A DNA stretch of 64,000 nucleotides from Variovorax paradoxus (GCF_018614875.1 NZ_JAGGNW010000002.1:558001-622000); one strand, 5' to 3'. Numbered from the stretch's first letter, positions 8,589 to 18,615 are shown. Notes: generated by a model from the letters alone, not told the origin. Made by a program: numbers and translations.

Positions 8589-10507
8589 TATCGGATGTTG
8601 ATGGTGCGCGCCACGCTCGGCACGCCGCTGCTGTCGAGCGCGAACAGCATGTAGTTGCCCGGCAGCACCGTGCCGCGATCGGCTGGAATGCCCAACTGGT
8701 AGTTGCCTGCCGTGCCTGTGAATGACAGCGGGATGCGACGCTGATCGGTATTGACCGAGTGGGTGGCCGATGCCATGCGCACCAGTGCAAAGCGGGCCGC
8801 CGCACGGTCGGTCGCCACGGCGATCTGGCTCCCCCAAGTGGCGCTGGCCGGCGCGGCCGTGATGGCCGGGCGGGGCGCCAGCGAACCGTCGCTCGCCAGC
8901 AGGTACGGTGGCGTGTAGATCTCCGCATCCGGGTGGTCGCCCGCGCAGCCGCCGCACAGCCCGCCGCCGCCCGCCAGCACGCGTCCGTCCAGCAGCAGCA
9001 AGGCCACGCTGTGATAGTTGCGCGGTTTCTGCATCGGCGGCACGGTGATGAAGCTCTCGAGCTCCGGGCTCCACAGCTCGGCCGCCAGCACGCTGTAGGA
9101 GTCGGAGAACGGCACGGGCTGCGTCTGCCCGCCTATCACGAACACCTCGCCGTTGGGCAACACCACGCTGTTGACAAAGGTTCGGCCATAAGCCATCGGC
9201 GAGAGCTTGCGCACCGTGGGCGGCGTCGGCGCGCCCGCGCTGATGTCGATGATGTACGCGGTCTTGAAGGCGTTGCCGCTGTCGTGGTTGGGCGCGCCGC
9301 CGAGCTTGAGGATCTTGCCGATGTCGTACATCACGGCGCTGGCCGTCATGGCATAGGGGTCGTCGCTGCGTGGACCGGCCTGCAGGATGGCGCCGCTGCC
9401 GCGCGTGTCGATCCAATGCATTGCTGCAGCGGGACCGGCGTGGAATACCCAGCCGTTGGCGGCGCCGAACAGCCACATGTGGTTGTCGCCCCGGTAGACC
9501 CCGGCCGCGTCCGGGCCGGCCAGCGGCGGGTCCGAGACATTGCTCGCGTCGGGCATATTGGCCGGTACGCCGGACAGCGTGCGCCAGGTCTGGGTGCCGG
9601 CCGACCACACCTCGCCGTACTTGCCGCCCTGCCCGCCGTTCCACGACCCCCCGACCGTGAACACGGAGCCGTCGGACATCGTCGTGCTCGACTGGTAGGC
9701 ACGTGCGATACCGAGTTGCGCAGCCGTCACCCACCCGCCCAGCGCCGGGTTGTAGATCGAGGTCTTCGTCGCATCGCTGCCGCCGCTGACCAGCACGCTG
9801 CCATCGGTCAGCATGCTCAGGCCGGGGCAGAACATCTGGTGCCCGGTGGCCGTGACCGTCAGCGGGCTGGAGCTCCGCGTGACGGGGTCGAACACCGAGG
9901 TGTAGGTGTAGGCCTCGCTGCTGCTCGTGCTGAAGCTGGTGGGCGATCGGGCCGCCCACAGCAACAGCTTGCCGTCCGGCAGGTTGGCGGCCGACGCGGG
10001 CACGAGCGGCAGCGCGATCGGATCGGACCAGGGTTTCACTGCGGCGGTCGATTGCGCCGCGGTGTACCCGGCTGCCGTGAACTGGTACTCGTTGGCCGGC
10101 AGCCACTTTCCCTTGAATCGGGAGCGCAGCCGGACCACGAGTCCCGCGCCGTCGATGGGAAGGTTTGTCACCGTCAGCGTGGTCGCGCTTGTCGATGTGT
10201 CCACCACGGGTGTCGCCGAAGAGGCCGACAGGATCGTCAAGCCGTACTGGTTGGCACCGGTGTTGTTCCAGACGAACGTCGCGCTGCGGCTGGCGAACTT
10301 GGTGCCGGGGGACGGACTGGTGAGGGTCGCCGGCTGTCCGTCGGGCGGCGGCGGCTTGCTGCTGGCCGATGCGGACGTGCTCGCCAGCGCCGGATTGGCG
10401 CCCTGCGCTCTGGCGCCGCCTCCTCCGTCACCGCCGGACCAGACCAGGAACACCAAGGATGCATAGGCAAGCCCGCGCGTGGCGCGCGGCGATGGAACGC
10501 TGGTCAT
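8588..10507 (-). CDS. Galactose oxidase-type copper radical oxidase, secreted
   Basis: This 639-residue protein is a full-length homologue of fungal galactose oxidase (two-electron oxidation of primary alcohols to aldehydes with a Cys-Tyr radical cofactor and one copper). After a signal peptide (cleavage near ARA-QG, residue 34-36) and a Ser/Pro linker comes an N-terminal beta domain (about 60-147), a seven-bladed kelch propeller (about 160-535) and a C-terminal DUF1929-like domain (545-639). All active-site residues can be placed: C227 (MFCPG) and Y271 (RAYQSS) for the thioether cofactor, W289 (GGSWNGG) stacking on it, Y498 and H499 (RNYHS), and H583 (ATHSVNTDQRRIPL). The start ATG 10507 has the site AAGGAG 9 bases upstream. 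The enzyme should be catalytically competent; its substrate is unknown. Confidence 0.93.
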   Translation of the reverse strand: MTSVPSPRATRGLAYASLVFLVWSGGDGGGGARAQGANPALASTSASASSKPPPPDGQPATLTSPSPGTKFASRSATFVWNNTGANQYGLTILSASSATPVVDTSTSATTLTVTNLPIDGAGLVVRLRSRFKGKWLPANEYQFTAAGYTAAQSTAAVKPWSDPIALPLVPASAANLPDGKLLLWAARSPTSFSTSSSEAYTYTSVFDPVTRSSSPLTVTATGHQMFCPGLSMLTDGSVLVSGGSDATKTSIYNPALGGWVTAAQLGIARAYQSSTTMSDGSVFTVGGSWNGGQGGKYGEVWSAGTQTWRTLSGVPANMPDASNVSDPPLAGPDAAGVYRGDNHMWLFGAANGWVFHAGPAAAMHWIDTRGSGAILQAGPRSDDPYAMTASAVMYDIGKILKLGGAPNHDSGNAFKTAYIIDISAGAPTPPTVRKLSPMAYGRTFVNSVVLPNGEVFVIGGQTQPVPFSDSYSVLAAELWSPELESFITVPPMQKPRNYHSVALLLLDGRVLAGGGGLCGGCAGDHPDAEIYTPPYLLASDGSLAPRPAITAAPASATWGSQIAVATDRAAARFALVRMASATHSVNTDQRRIPLSFTGTAGNYQLGIPADRGTVLPGNYMLFALDSSGVPSVARTINIR

Positions 10508-10526
10508 CGCTGCTCCTTTATTTTTT

Positions 10527-10542
10527 TTCGTCGTTCGACGAA
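10527..10542. promoter_or_regulatory. 16-base palindrome in the leader of the oxidase operon
   Basis: TTCGTCG (10527-10533) and CGACGAA (10536-10542) form a perfect dyad around two central bases, 19 bases upstream of the oxidase ATG on the minus strand. A second short hairpin, AATAC-GAAA-GTATT, lies at 10575-10588. Either could be an operator or an mRNA leader hairpin; no convincing promoter was identified. Confidence 0.4.
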
Positions 10543-10664
10543 TGTGCAGCTTATTCCTTGCGTGCGTAAGAAGCAATACGAAAGTATTCAAAATTACGCC
10601 GCCGCGAGGCGTCACGATCCCGTTCGGTGTTTCTGGCTCGAGATGGGCTCGCCGTCAACTCGCC

Positions 10665-10937
10665 TCACTCGGCTGTGGCCGGGTCGATCACGCTGTACAC
10701 CCGGTCCACCCGGTCGGCCGGGAAGCCGCCGAGCTCTGCGTGCCGGCGCACCAGGGCCTCGTCGGTGGCCTGGTAGACGCAGTAGATCCGGTCTTCGGTC
10801 ACGTAGCTGTGGACCCACTGGATGTCGGGCCCCATGCTGCTCAGAACGCCGCAGGACTTTTGCGAGATGGCCTTCAGATCCGACGGGGTGAACTTGCCGG
10901 CGCCGGGGATGTGTCGTTCGATGAGAAATTTGGGCAT
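10665..10937 (-). CDS. Small DUF4242 (SCO4226-like) protein
   Basis: This 90-residue protein (MPKFLIERHIPGAG start) resembles the DUF4242 family, whose best-known member SCO4226 is a small ferredoxin-fold protein reported to bind nickel. Family features visible are the N-terminal FLIERHIPG strand, WVHSYVTEDRIYCVYQA in the middle and HAELGGFPADRV near the end. There is no signal peptide, so it is cytoplasmic. AGGAG precedes the ATG. It lies 157 bases upstream of the copper oxidase on the same strand and is divergent from an AraC-type regulator, which probably controls it. Its role here is not known. Confidence 0.75.
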   Translation of the reverse strand: MPKFLIERHIPGAGKFTPSDLKAISQKSCGVLSSMGPDIQWVHSYVTEDRIYCVYQATDEALVRRHAELGGFPADRVDRVYSVIDPATAE

Positions 10938-10958
10938 GTCGGTTCTCCTGTCTAGAAT

Positions 10959-11035
10959 CGGTCAAAGGCGACCAGGACCCATGGTGCCTACGCGAAGCCG
11001 CTCCGTATTGCCCGCTTCGCCGGACTTATTGACCG
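10959..11035. promoter_or_regulatory. Candidate regulator operator: inverted TCGGTCAA sites
   Basis: In the 130-base gap between the divergent DUF4242 and AraC-type genes, CGGTCAA (10959-10965) and its complement TTGACCG (11029-11035) sit in inverted orientation 63 bases apart, each preceded by a T/A-rich base (AATCGGTCAA and TTTCGGTCAA). This could be a pair of binding sites for the adjacent regulator; it is a short match and may be chance. Confidence 0.3.
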
Positions 11036-11067
11036 AAACCCCGCCCTCGCTTGCCTGAGAGGTGACC

Positions 11068-12021
11068 ATGGATGTCCTGTCGGACGTGCTGCGGACCATC
11101 CGCCTGGAGGGCGCGCTGTTCCTGAACGGGGACATGCATGCACCCTGGTGTTTCAAGGTGCCGAAGGGCGCGCACATCGCGCAGCTGCTCAAGCCCGGCG
11201 CGCAGCGGCTGGCCATCTGCCACTTGGTGCTGCAAGGCGAATGCTGGGCCCAGGTCGACGGCGGGGAGCCGATCCGCGTGTACGCCGGTGAAGTCATCGC
11301 CGTGCCGCATGGCGACTCGCATGTGCTGGGCAGCGGCCTGCACCACGCGGCGGTGGACGTGGAGCATGTGGTGAGTCCGCGGGCGCCTGAACTGGAGCGC
11401 ATCCGCTACGGCGGCAACGGTGACCGCACCGTGCTGGTGTGCAGCTGGTTCGCGTACGAAGGCGATGTGCCCAATCCCGTCATGGCGAACATTCCGCGCC
11501 TGTTCACCACGCCGCTGCGCAGCAGGCCGGCAGGCCCGTGGATCGAGCAGTCCGTCAACTTCGTATTGGGCGATGCGGCTTCGCACACGCCCGGTTCGAA
11601 GATGGTCGCCGCCAAGGTGGCGGAGGTGTTGTTCACCGAAGTGCTGCGCGGCTACATCGAATCCCTGCCCGCCAACAACCCTGGCTGGCTGGCTGGCCTG
11701 CGCGACCCCCACGTGAGCCGCTGCCTGGCGCTGATGCACGGCGAGCCCGCACGCAACTGGACGGTCGACACGCTGGCGCACGAAACCCACATCTCGCGCA
11801 GCGTGCTTGCGGACCGCTTCGCCGAACTCGTGGGCGCGCCGCCCATGCAGTACCTGACGCGCTGGCGCATGATCCTGGCCGCCGGCATGCTGCGCAAGGA
11901 CCAGGGCAACCTGGCGCGCATTGCCGAAGGTGTCGGCTACGAGTCGGAAGCCGCTTTCAACCGCGCATTCAAGCGCGAGTACGGAGTGTCACCGGGGGTT
12001 TGGCGGCAGAACGGGGCTTGA
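11068..12021 (+). CDS. AraC-family transcriptional regulator with cupin sensor domain
   Basis: The 317-residue protein has an N-terminal Cupin_6-type domain (about 8-190, with PWCFKVPKGAHIAQLLKPG and HLVLQGECWAQVDGGEP) and a C-terminal AraC double helix-turn-helix domain (about 215-317). The latter includes VDTLAHETHISRSVLADRF and IAEGVGYESEAAFNRAFKREYGVSPGVWR. Cupin_6 AraC regulators often control small-molecule oxidoreductase genes. ATG 11068 follows GAGAGGTGA; a GTG two codons earlier is possible. It is divergent from the DUF4242 gene, so regulation of that gene, and perhaps of the oxidase operon beyond, is inferred. Confidence 0.9.
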   Translation: MDVLSDVLRTIRLEGALFLNGDMHAPWCFKVPKGAHIAQLLKPGAQRLAICHLVLQGECWAQVDGGEPIRVYAGEVIAVPHGDSHVLGSGLHHAAVDVEHVVSPRAPELERIRYGGNGDRTVLVCSWFAYEGDVPNPVMANIPRLFTTPLRSRPAGPWIEQSVNFVLGDAASHTPGSKMVAAKVAEVLFTEVLRGYIESLPANNPGWLAGLRDPHVSRCLALMHGEPARNWTVDTLAHETHISRSVLADRFAELVGAPPMQYLTRWRMILAAGMLRKDQGNLARIAEGVGYESEAAFNRAFKREYGVSPGVWRQNGA

Positions 12022-12033
12022 TCGCCAAAAAAA

Positions 12034-12055
12034 CAGCCCGCGCAAGGGCGGGCTG
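12034..12055 (-). terminator. Intrinsic terminator reading leftwards
   Basis: CAGCCCGC (12034-12041) and GCGGGCTG (12048-12055) form an 8-bp stem with a 6-base loop. On the minus strand it is followed by seven T, while the plus strand has no T run. It therefore stops leftward transcripts arriving from beyond 12.1 kb, although it may also help end the AraC-type gene. Confidence 0.65.
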
Positions 12056-12190
12056 GAAGATGGCCTGCTGGAGGAGGGAGGATCAGAGGATGCAGGCCAC
12101 AGGAGAGCCTCCACTATGTTCCCTGAACCTGCACGCAACCTGACCTCCATGGGGCGCCGATTTAAGCGCAGGCGAATATTCACTTTGGAC

Positions 12191-12246
12191 TCTAGGAGGC
12201 TGTCGGGCTTGGGCATGGCGATGCCCAAGCCCGACAGCCTCCTAGA
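12191..12246. repeat. Perfect 26-bp inverted repeat (hairpin/cruciform)
   Basis: Left arm 12191-12216 begins TCTAGGAGGCTGTCGGGC and is matched base for base by the right arm 12221-12246, which ends GCCCGACAGCCTCCTAGA. The arms are separated only by GGCG (12217-12220), and the symmetry stops exactly at both ends. There is no T run on either strand, so it is not a normal intrinsic terminator. It lies in the 428-base stretch (12022-12449) that holds no convincing gene. The rest of that stretch holds the leftward terminator at 12034 and a doubtful ORF. Confidence 0.9.
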
Positions 12247-12269
12247 ATAGTTGAAAGGGAGTATTTGCC

Positions 12270-12434
12270 ATGAAACCACGCAAGTTGGTGCTGGCGCCAA
12301 AAGCCGTGAGGCCGAGGCACAAGCAGACAGAGGGGCGAAGCCGTTGTCCGGCACCGCCTCGAGTCAGCAGGAGCGGGCCCGGATGCGGGCGCGGCGTGAT
12401 GCCGCGCTGCGACCGAATTCACCTGTTGGGCTGA
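12270..12434 (+). CDS. Doubtful small ORF, 54 residues, Arg/Pro-rich
   Basis: ATG 12270 is preceded at a workable distance by AAAGGGAG, and the N-terminus MKPRKLVLAPKAVRPRHKQ is basic. The second half turns into Arg/Cys/Pro-rich sequence typical of a wrong frame, whereas the +1-shifted frame over the same bases reads as a plausible helix (SQQERARMRARRDAALR). This suggests either a frameshifted remnant or no gene at all. It is not recognised as any family. It begins 23 bases after the perfect hairpin. Confidence 0.2.
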   Translation: MKPRKLVLAPKAVRPRHKQTEGRSRCPAPPRVSRSGPGCGRGVMPRCDRIHLLG

Positions 12435-12449
12435 ATCGTGCGAAGCCCG

Positions 12450-12689
12450 ATGCCACGGGGCTTGTGGCTCGACCGCGCGTTGTGCGCGCTGTTGGCGCTG
12501 CTGTCCGTCGCGGCTCTTGTCCATGGATTTCGCTCCCACGACAACGGCCTGGCCGGTTTGGCAATCGCGGGCCTGGTTGCCGCGGCGTGCATCGGAATGG
12601 CGTTGTTCGACGACTGCGCATTCAGGCGGGCACGTGCGGTCCGGGAGGCGGTAGAGAGAGCGTCGCGCTCACGCGCACGCAATCCTTGA
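12450..12689 (+). CDS. Hypothetical small membrane protein
   Basis: From ATG 12450 (MPRGLWLD) a 79-residue product is possible; GTG 12438 would add four residues. It shows two hydrophobic segments (about LCALLALLSVAALVHGF and LAGLAIAGLVAAACIGMALF) separated by a polar turn, then a basic Arg-rich tail. The topology is plausible for a real two-helix membrane protein. However, there is no strong ribosome binding site, and its last 68 bases overlap the convergent gene at 12622-13125. The family is not recognised. Confidence 0.35.
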   Translation: MPRGLWLDRALCALLALLSVAALVHGFRSHDNGLAGLAIAGLVAAACIGMALFDDCAFRRARAVREAVERASRSRARNP

Positions 12690-13125
12690 TGTGCTGCTCG
12701 CCGAGGGCGCGCAAGGCGGCGTAGCCGAGCGCAGCGGAAACGATCTGCCCGGCAATGGGCACGTACTTGGCGGCCTGCTTGGCCGTGAGCTTGACGCCGG
12801 CATGCCGCGCGAGCTTGATCAACAGGTCGCGCGTGACGAGCCTGCCAACCAGCAGCGCGCCAACGGTCGTGGCAGCCTTCTGGATGCGTTCGCGCTGATG
12901 TGGTGCGAGCTTTTCGACCTGGGTGACGGAAAGGCCGAACTCGGCGCTGATCTGCGGCACCAGGCGCGAGAGCAGGGCCGCATCGGCCGCCCAGTCGACG
13001 CCGGGCAAGGGAATGGCGCTGGCGGCCGCGGCCATCAAGGCCTTGCGGCCGATCAGGCGGCGGCTGCGGTGGATGGCCGCGATCAGCTTTTCGTCACCGC
13101 GGGCCAGTTCGATGGCGGACGGCAT
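12622..13125 (-). CDS. Conserved hypothetical protein, DUF697-like
   Basis: This 167-residue protein resembles the DUF697 domain found alone or attached to GTPases (YcjF-like). It has an N-terminal amphipathic segment, the stretch MAAAASAIPLPGVDWAADAALL (residues 31-52 area), FGLSVTQVEKL, then a helical Gly/Ala-rich region with LARHAGVKLTAKQAAKYVPIAGQI. Hydrophobic segments suggest membrane association. AAGGAGG lies 8 bases before the ATG. It is directly upstream of nothing obvious; the ABC-F gene ends 25 bases before its start and is co-oriented. The function is unknown. Confidence 0.75.
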   Translation of the reverse strand: MPSAIELARGDEKLIAAIHRSRRLIGRKALMAAAASAIPLPGVDWAADAALLSRLVPQISAEFGLSVTQVEKLAPHQRERIQKAATTVGALLVGRLVTRDLLIKLARHAGVKLTAKQAAKYVPIAGQIVSAALGYAALRALGEQHIKDCVRVSATLSLPPPGPHVPA

Positions 13126-13149
13126 GCAGGGCCTCCTTTGCCGGGTCGG

Positions 13150-15174
<2,025 letters not shown>

Positions 15175-15316
15175 GAAATAGGAACCGTAGGGGCGATTAT
15201 CCCGCCCCGCCCGTGACGGCCTGGCGCAAAGGGGCAAATGGGGACACCACCCGACAAGAGAAGGGCTGCAGCCGTGGCTGCGAAAAAAGCGGCAGAAGAG
15301 GCTTGGGCGAGCGCCT

Positions 15317-16198
15317 CTAACGCACGCCGGCGCCGGCCAGCAGCGCGGTTCGGGTCACGAGCAGGACCTGGTCCTCGCCTGCGGCGGTTTCCAGCCACAC
15401 GACTTCGAGCTGCGGAAACGCCGCCTCGAAGTACTCGCGCTCGTTGCCGATTTCCAGCACCAGCACGGCCTCCTCGCTCATGCGCGAAGGCACGTCGGCG
15501 AACAGCTGGCGAACGAAGTCCATGCCGTCGGCACCGCCGGCCAGCGACAGTTCGGGTTCGGCGCGGTATTCGGCGGGCAGGACGGCCATGCTCGCGCTGT
15601 TCACGTAGGGCGGGTTGCACAGCACCAGGTCGTACGGGCCGGGCAGGTTGGCGAGGCCGTCGGATTCGATCAGCCTGACGCGCGTATCCAGCTGGTGCCG
15701 AGCGACGTTGATGGCGGCCACCTCGAGCGCCTCGACCGACAGGTCGGCGGCATCGACCGTGATGTCCGGATAAGTCATGGCCGCCAGGATTGCCAGGCTG
15801 CCGTTGCCCGTGCACAGGTCGAGCACGCGCTGCGTGTGCTCGCCGAGCCAGTAGTCGATGCTGCCGTCGGCGATCAGCTCGGCGATGAAGCTGCGCGGCA
15901 CGATGGCGCGCTCGTCCACGTAGAAGGGCACGCCCTGCAGCCACGCCTCTTTGGTGAGGTAGGCAGAAGGCTTACGGGTGGCGATGCGTTCGTCGAGCAG
16001 TGCGGTGACCTTGGCTGAATCGGCTGGGGATACGGGCCTGTCGGCGACCGCGTCGATGTCGTCCAGCGGCAGTTTCAGGCGCCACAGCACCAGCCAGGCG
16101 GCTTCGTCGAAGGCGTTGGCCGTGCCGTGGCCGAAGGCCACTCCGGCGTCTTCCAGCCGCTTGGCGCCGGCTTCGATCAGCTCGATGACGGTGCTCAT
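15317..16198 (-). CDS. prmB: 50S ribosomal protein L3 N5-glutamine methyltransferase
   Basis: PrmB methylates a glutamine of ribosomal protein L3 using S-adenosylmethionine. The 293-residue protein has the PrmB-type N-terminal helical domain, the SAM-binding motif [10 protein letters not shown] (127-136) and the catalytic NPPY (195-198, in [14 protein letters not shown]). The length and the PRSFIAELI motif favour PrmB over PrmC. Its ATG overlaps the dapE stop (ATGA, 16195-16198), so it is coupled to dapE. Confidence 0.92.
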   Translation of the reverse strand: MSTVIELIEAGAKRLEDAGVAFGHGTANAFDEAAWLVLWRLKLPLDDIDAVADRPVSPADSAKVTALLDERIATRKPSAYLTKEAWLQGVPFYVDERAIVPRSFIAELIADGSIDYWLGEHTQRVLDLCTGNGSLAILAAMTYPDITVDAADLSVEALEVAAINVARHQLDTRVRLIESDGLANLPGPYDLVLCNPPYVNSASMAVLPAEYRAEPELSLAGGADGMDFVRQLFADVPSRMSEEAVLVLEIGNEREYFEAAFPQLEVVWLETAAGEDQVLLVTRTALLAGAGVR

Positions 16199-17370
16199 CC
16201 TGCGAGCGCAGCGTCGAGCTGTTTCAAAGTGCGGAGGTAGATGTTCTTCAGCGTCTCGATCTCGGCCACGTCGATGTGCTCGTCGATCTTGTGGATGCTG
16301 GCATTGACCGGGCCGAGCTCGACCACCTGCTTGCAGATCTTGGCGATGAAGCGCGCGTCGCTGGTGCCGCCGCTGGTCGAGAGCTCGGTGGCAATGCCGG
16401 TTTCGTCGGCGATCGCGGCCTGCACCGCGGCAACGAGTTCGCCCGGCGTGGTGAGAAAGGGCAGGCCGCCAATGGTCCAGGCCAGCGAGCAGTCGACGCC
16501 ATGCGCGTCGAGCACCGCATGCACGCGCTGCTGCAAGGACTCGGGCGTCGATTCGGTCGAGAAGCGGAAGTTGAAGTCGATGACCGCGCTGCCCGGAATC
16601 ACGTTGCTCGCGCCGGTGCCCGAGTGGAAGTTGCTGATCTGCCAGCTGGTGGGCTGGAAGTACGCATTGCCCGCATCCCAGCCGCCCGCGGCGTTGATGG
16701 CCACCAGCTCCGCCAGCGCGGGCGCCACGGCGTGCACCGGGTTCTTCGCCAGGTGCGGATAGGCGATGTGGCCCTGCACGCCATGGACCGTGAGCTTGCC
16801 GCTCATGGTGCCGCGGCGGCCGTTCTTGATCATGTCGCCGCAGCGCTGGACGGCGGTGGGCTCGCCGACGATGCAGTAGTCGATGACCTCGCCGCGCGCG
16901 GCCAGGGCGTTGCAGACGATGACCGTGCCATCGATGCCCGGGCCTTCTTCGTCGCTGGTGAGCAGCAGCGCGAGCGTGAGCTTCGGGTCGGGCGTGGCCT
17001 TCAGGAATTCCTCGATGGAGACGACGAAGGCCGCGATCGATGTCTTCATGTCGCACGCGCCGCGGCCATAGAGCTTTCCGTCGCGGTGAGTGGGCGTGAA
17101 CGGGTGGCTGGTCCACTGTTCGACGGGTCCGGTAGGCACCACGTCGGTATGGCCCGCGAACACCAGCGTCTTCGTCGCCGTGGCACTGGCCGGGCGGCGC
17201 GCCGCCCACAGGTTGGTCACGCGGAAATCAGCCGGGCCGCTTTCGATGGTCTCCAGCGTGAAGCCCGATTGCGCCAGCCGTTCGCCGAGGATCTGTTGGC
17301 AGCCCGCATCGTCGGGCGTGACCGAGGGGCGCGAGATGAGTTGTTCGGCGAGCTGGAGGGTACGGGACAT
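16195..17370 (-). CDS. dapE: Succinyl-diaminopimelate desuccinylase
   Basis: DapE is the zinc amidohydrolase that removes succinate from N-succinyl-LL-diaminopimelate in lysine and peptidoglycan synthesis. The 391-residue M20-family protein has the metal ligands H74 and D76 ([10 protein letters not shown]), D107 ([10 protein letters not shown]) and the catalytic pair E141-E142 ([10 protein letters not shown]), plus a dimerisation domain (about 190-305). The family usually reads GRGAADMKG; here a Cys replaces the second Ala without touching the ligand. It is the third dap gene of this cluster. Confidence 0.95.
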   Translation of the reverse strand: MSRTLQLAEQLISRPSVTPDDAGCQQILGERLAQSGFTLETIESGPADFRVTNLWAARRPASATATKTLVFAGHTDVVPTGPVEQWTSHPFTPTHRDGKLYGRGACDMKTSIAAFVVSIEEFLKATPDPKLTLALLLTSDEEGPGIDGTVIVCNALAARGEVIDYCIVGEPTAVQRCGDMIKNGRRGTMSGKLTVHGVQGHIAYPHLAKNPVHAVAPALAELVAINAAGGWDAGNAYFQPTSWQISNFHSGTGASNVIPGSAVIDFNFRFSTESTPESLQQRVHAVLDAHGVDCSLAWTIGGLPFLTTPGELVAAVQAAIADETGIATELSTSGGTSDARFIAKICKQVVELGPVNASIHKIDEHIDVAEIETLKNIYLRTLKQLDAALAG

Positions 17371-17386
17371 GGCGCAATAAATTGGG

Positions 17387-17420
17387 CGAGGCGACGCGGC
17401 GTGCGCGAAGCCTGGGGGAG
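17387..17420 (-). repeat. Partial copy of the intergenic GC-rich repeat (between pilU and dapE)
   Basis: Bases 17387-17418 match 28452-28483 at about 27 of 32 positions (shared core GTGCGCGAAG followed by CTGGGGG). On the minus strand the element begins 5 bases after the pilU stop as CTCCCCCAGGCTTCGCGCAC. Confidence 0.6.
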
Positions 17421-17422
17421 AG

Positions 17423-18571
17423 TCAAAACTTCACGTCGAGCGTGATGTCGGTAAAGGTGGGTTCTTCCACCTGGTCCATCAGATTGCGGTCTTCGGTTTT
17501 CTGCTTGGGGGCGGCGCGGTTCTGCAGCCGCCACATCAGGTTGGTGGGCGAGTCGGCCTGGGCCAGGCCTTCCTCGCGCGTCACGCGCTCTTCGGTGACG
17601 AGGCGGGCGATGTCTTCCTCGAAGGTCTGGGAGCCTTCGGCCATCGACTGCTCCATGGCTTCCTTGACGGCGGAGAAATCGCCCTTTTCGATCAGCTCGG
17701 CCACCAGGGCCGTGTTGAGCATGACCTCGAGCGCCGGCACGCGGCCGCCCGTGGGCGTGCGCAGCAGCCGCTGCGACACGATGGCGCGCAGGGCCGAGCC
17801 CAGGTCGCCCAGCAGCGTGGGCCGCACCTCGACCGGGAAGAAGCTCAGGATTCGGTTGAGCGCGCGGTAGCTGTTGTTGGCATGCAGCGTGGCCACGCAC
17901 AGGTGGCCCGACTGCGCATAGGCAATGGCCGCGGTCATGGTTTCGCGGTCGCGGATTTCGCCGATCTGGATCACGTCGGGTGCCTGGCGCAGCGCGTTCT
18001 TGAGCGCGACCTGCAGCGATTCGGTGTCGCTGCCCACGTCGCGCTGGTTCACCAGCGACTTCTTGTTGGTGTAGGTGAACTCGATGGGTTCTTCCACCGT
18101 GAGGATGTGGCCCGTGGCGTGCTCGTTGCGGTAGTCGAGCATCGAGGCCAGGGTGGTGGTCTTGCCCGCGCCGGTCGCGCCCACCATCAGGATCAGGCCG
18201 CGCTTCTCCATGATCAGCGTCTTGAGGATGTCGGGCAGGTTCAGATCGGCAAAGCTCGGGATGGTCGAGGCGATGTGCCGCACCACCACTGCATAGCTGC
18301 CGCGCTGGCGCATGGCGCTGATGCGGTAGTTGCCGGCGCCTTCGAGCATCACGGCCATGTTGAGTTCGCCCTTTTCCTCCAGTTCCCGGATCCGGGCTTC
18401 GGGCACCACTTCGGCCAGCAGCGCGAGCGGCGCGGTGGCCGGCAGCACCTGGGCGTTGATCGGCACGCAGGTGCCGTTGATGCGGATCAGCACCGGGGAG
18501 TGCGCCGAGAGATAGATGTCGGAGGCCTTGCGCTCGGCCATCAGACGAAGGATTCGCTCCATCATGTTCAT
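17423..18571 (-). CDS. pilU: PilT/PilU-family type IV pilus retraction ATPase
   Basis: This is a hexameric secretion-type ATPase that powers or assists pilus retraction. The 382-residue protein has an N-terminal PAS-like domain (1-105), Walker A GATGAGKT (131-138), the Asp box [12 protein letters not shown], Walker [14 protein letters not shown] and the His box [13 protein letters not shown]. The C-terminal region reads [29 protein letters not shown], which resembles PilU; the PilT signature AIRNLIRE is absent. It lies between dapD and dapE, away from any pilT or other pilus gene in the window. Confidence 0.85.
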   Translation of the reverse strand: MNMMERILRLMAERKASDIYLSAHSPVLIRINGTCVPINAQVLPATAPLALLAEVVPEARIRELEEKGELNMAVMLEGAGNYRISAMRQRGSYAVVVRHIASTIPSFADLNLPDILKTLIMEKRGLILMVGATGAGKTTTLASMLDYRNEHATGHILTVEEPIEFTYTNKKSLVNQRDVGSDTESLQVALKNALRQAPDVIQIGEIRDRETMTAAIAYAQSGHLCVATLHANNSYRALNRILSFFPVEVRPTLLGDLGSALRAIVSQRLLRTPTGGRVPALEVMLNTALVAELIEKGDFSAVKEAMEQSMAEGSQTFEEDIARLVTEERVTREEGLAQADSPTNLMWRLQNRAAPKQKTEDRNLMDQVEEPTFTDITLDVKF

Positions 18572-18615
18572 CGGTTTCTCTCCTCGGATGCTGTTTGTTT
18601 TTGCGGGAAAAAAGT

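Noticed and set aside
12191..12246. The perfect hairpin as an intrinsic terminator
   Set aside because: Neither strand has a T run after the stem, and the arms are far longer than usual; other explanations are listed in the findings.
17371..17422. An extra short gene between dapE and pilU
   Set aside because: The space holds only the partial GC-rich repeat and the dapE leader.
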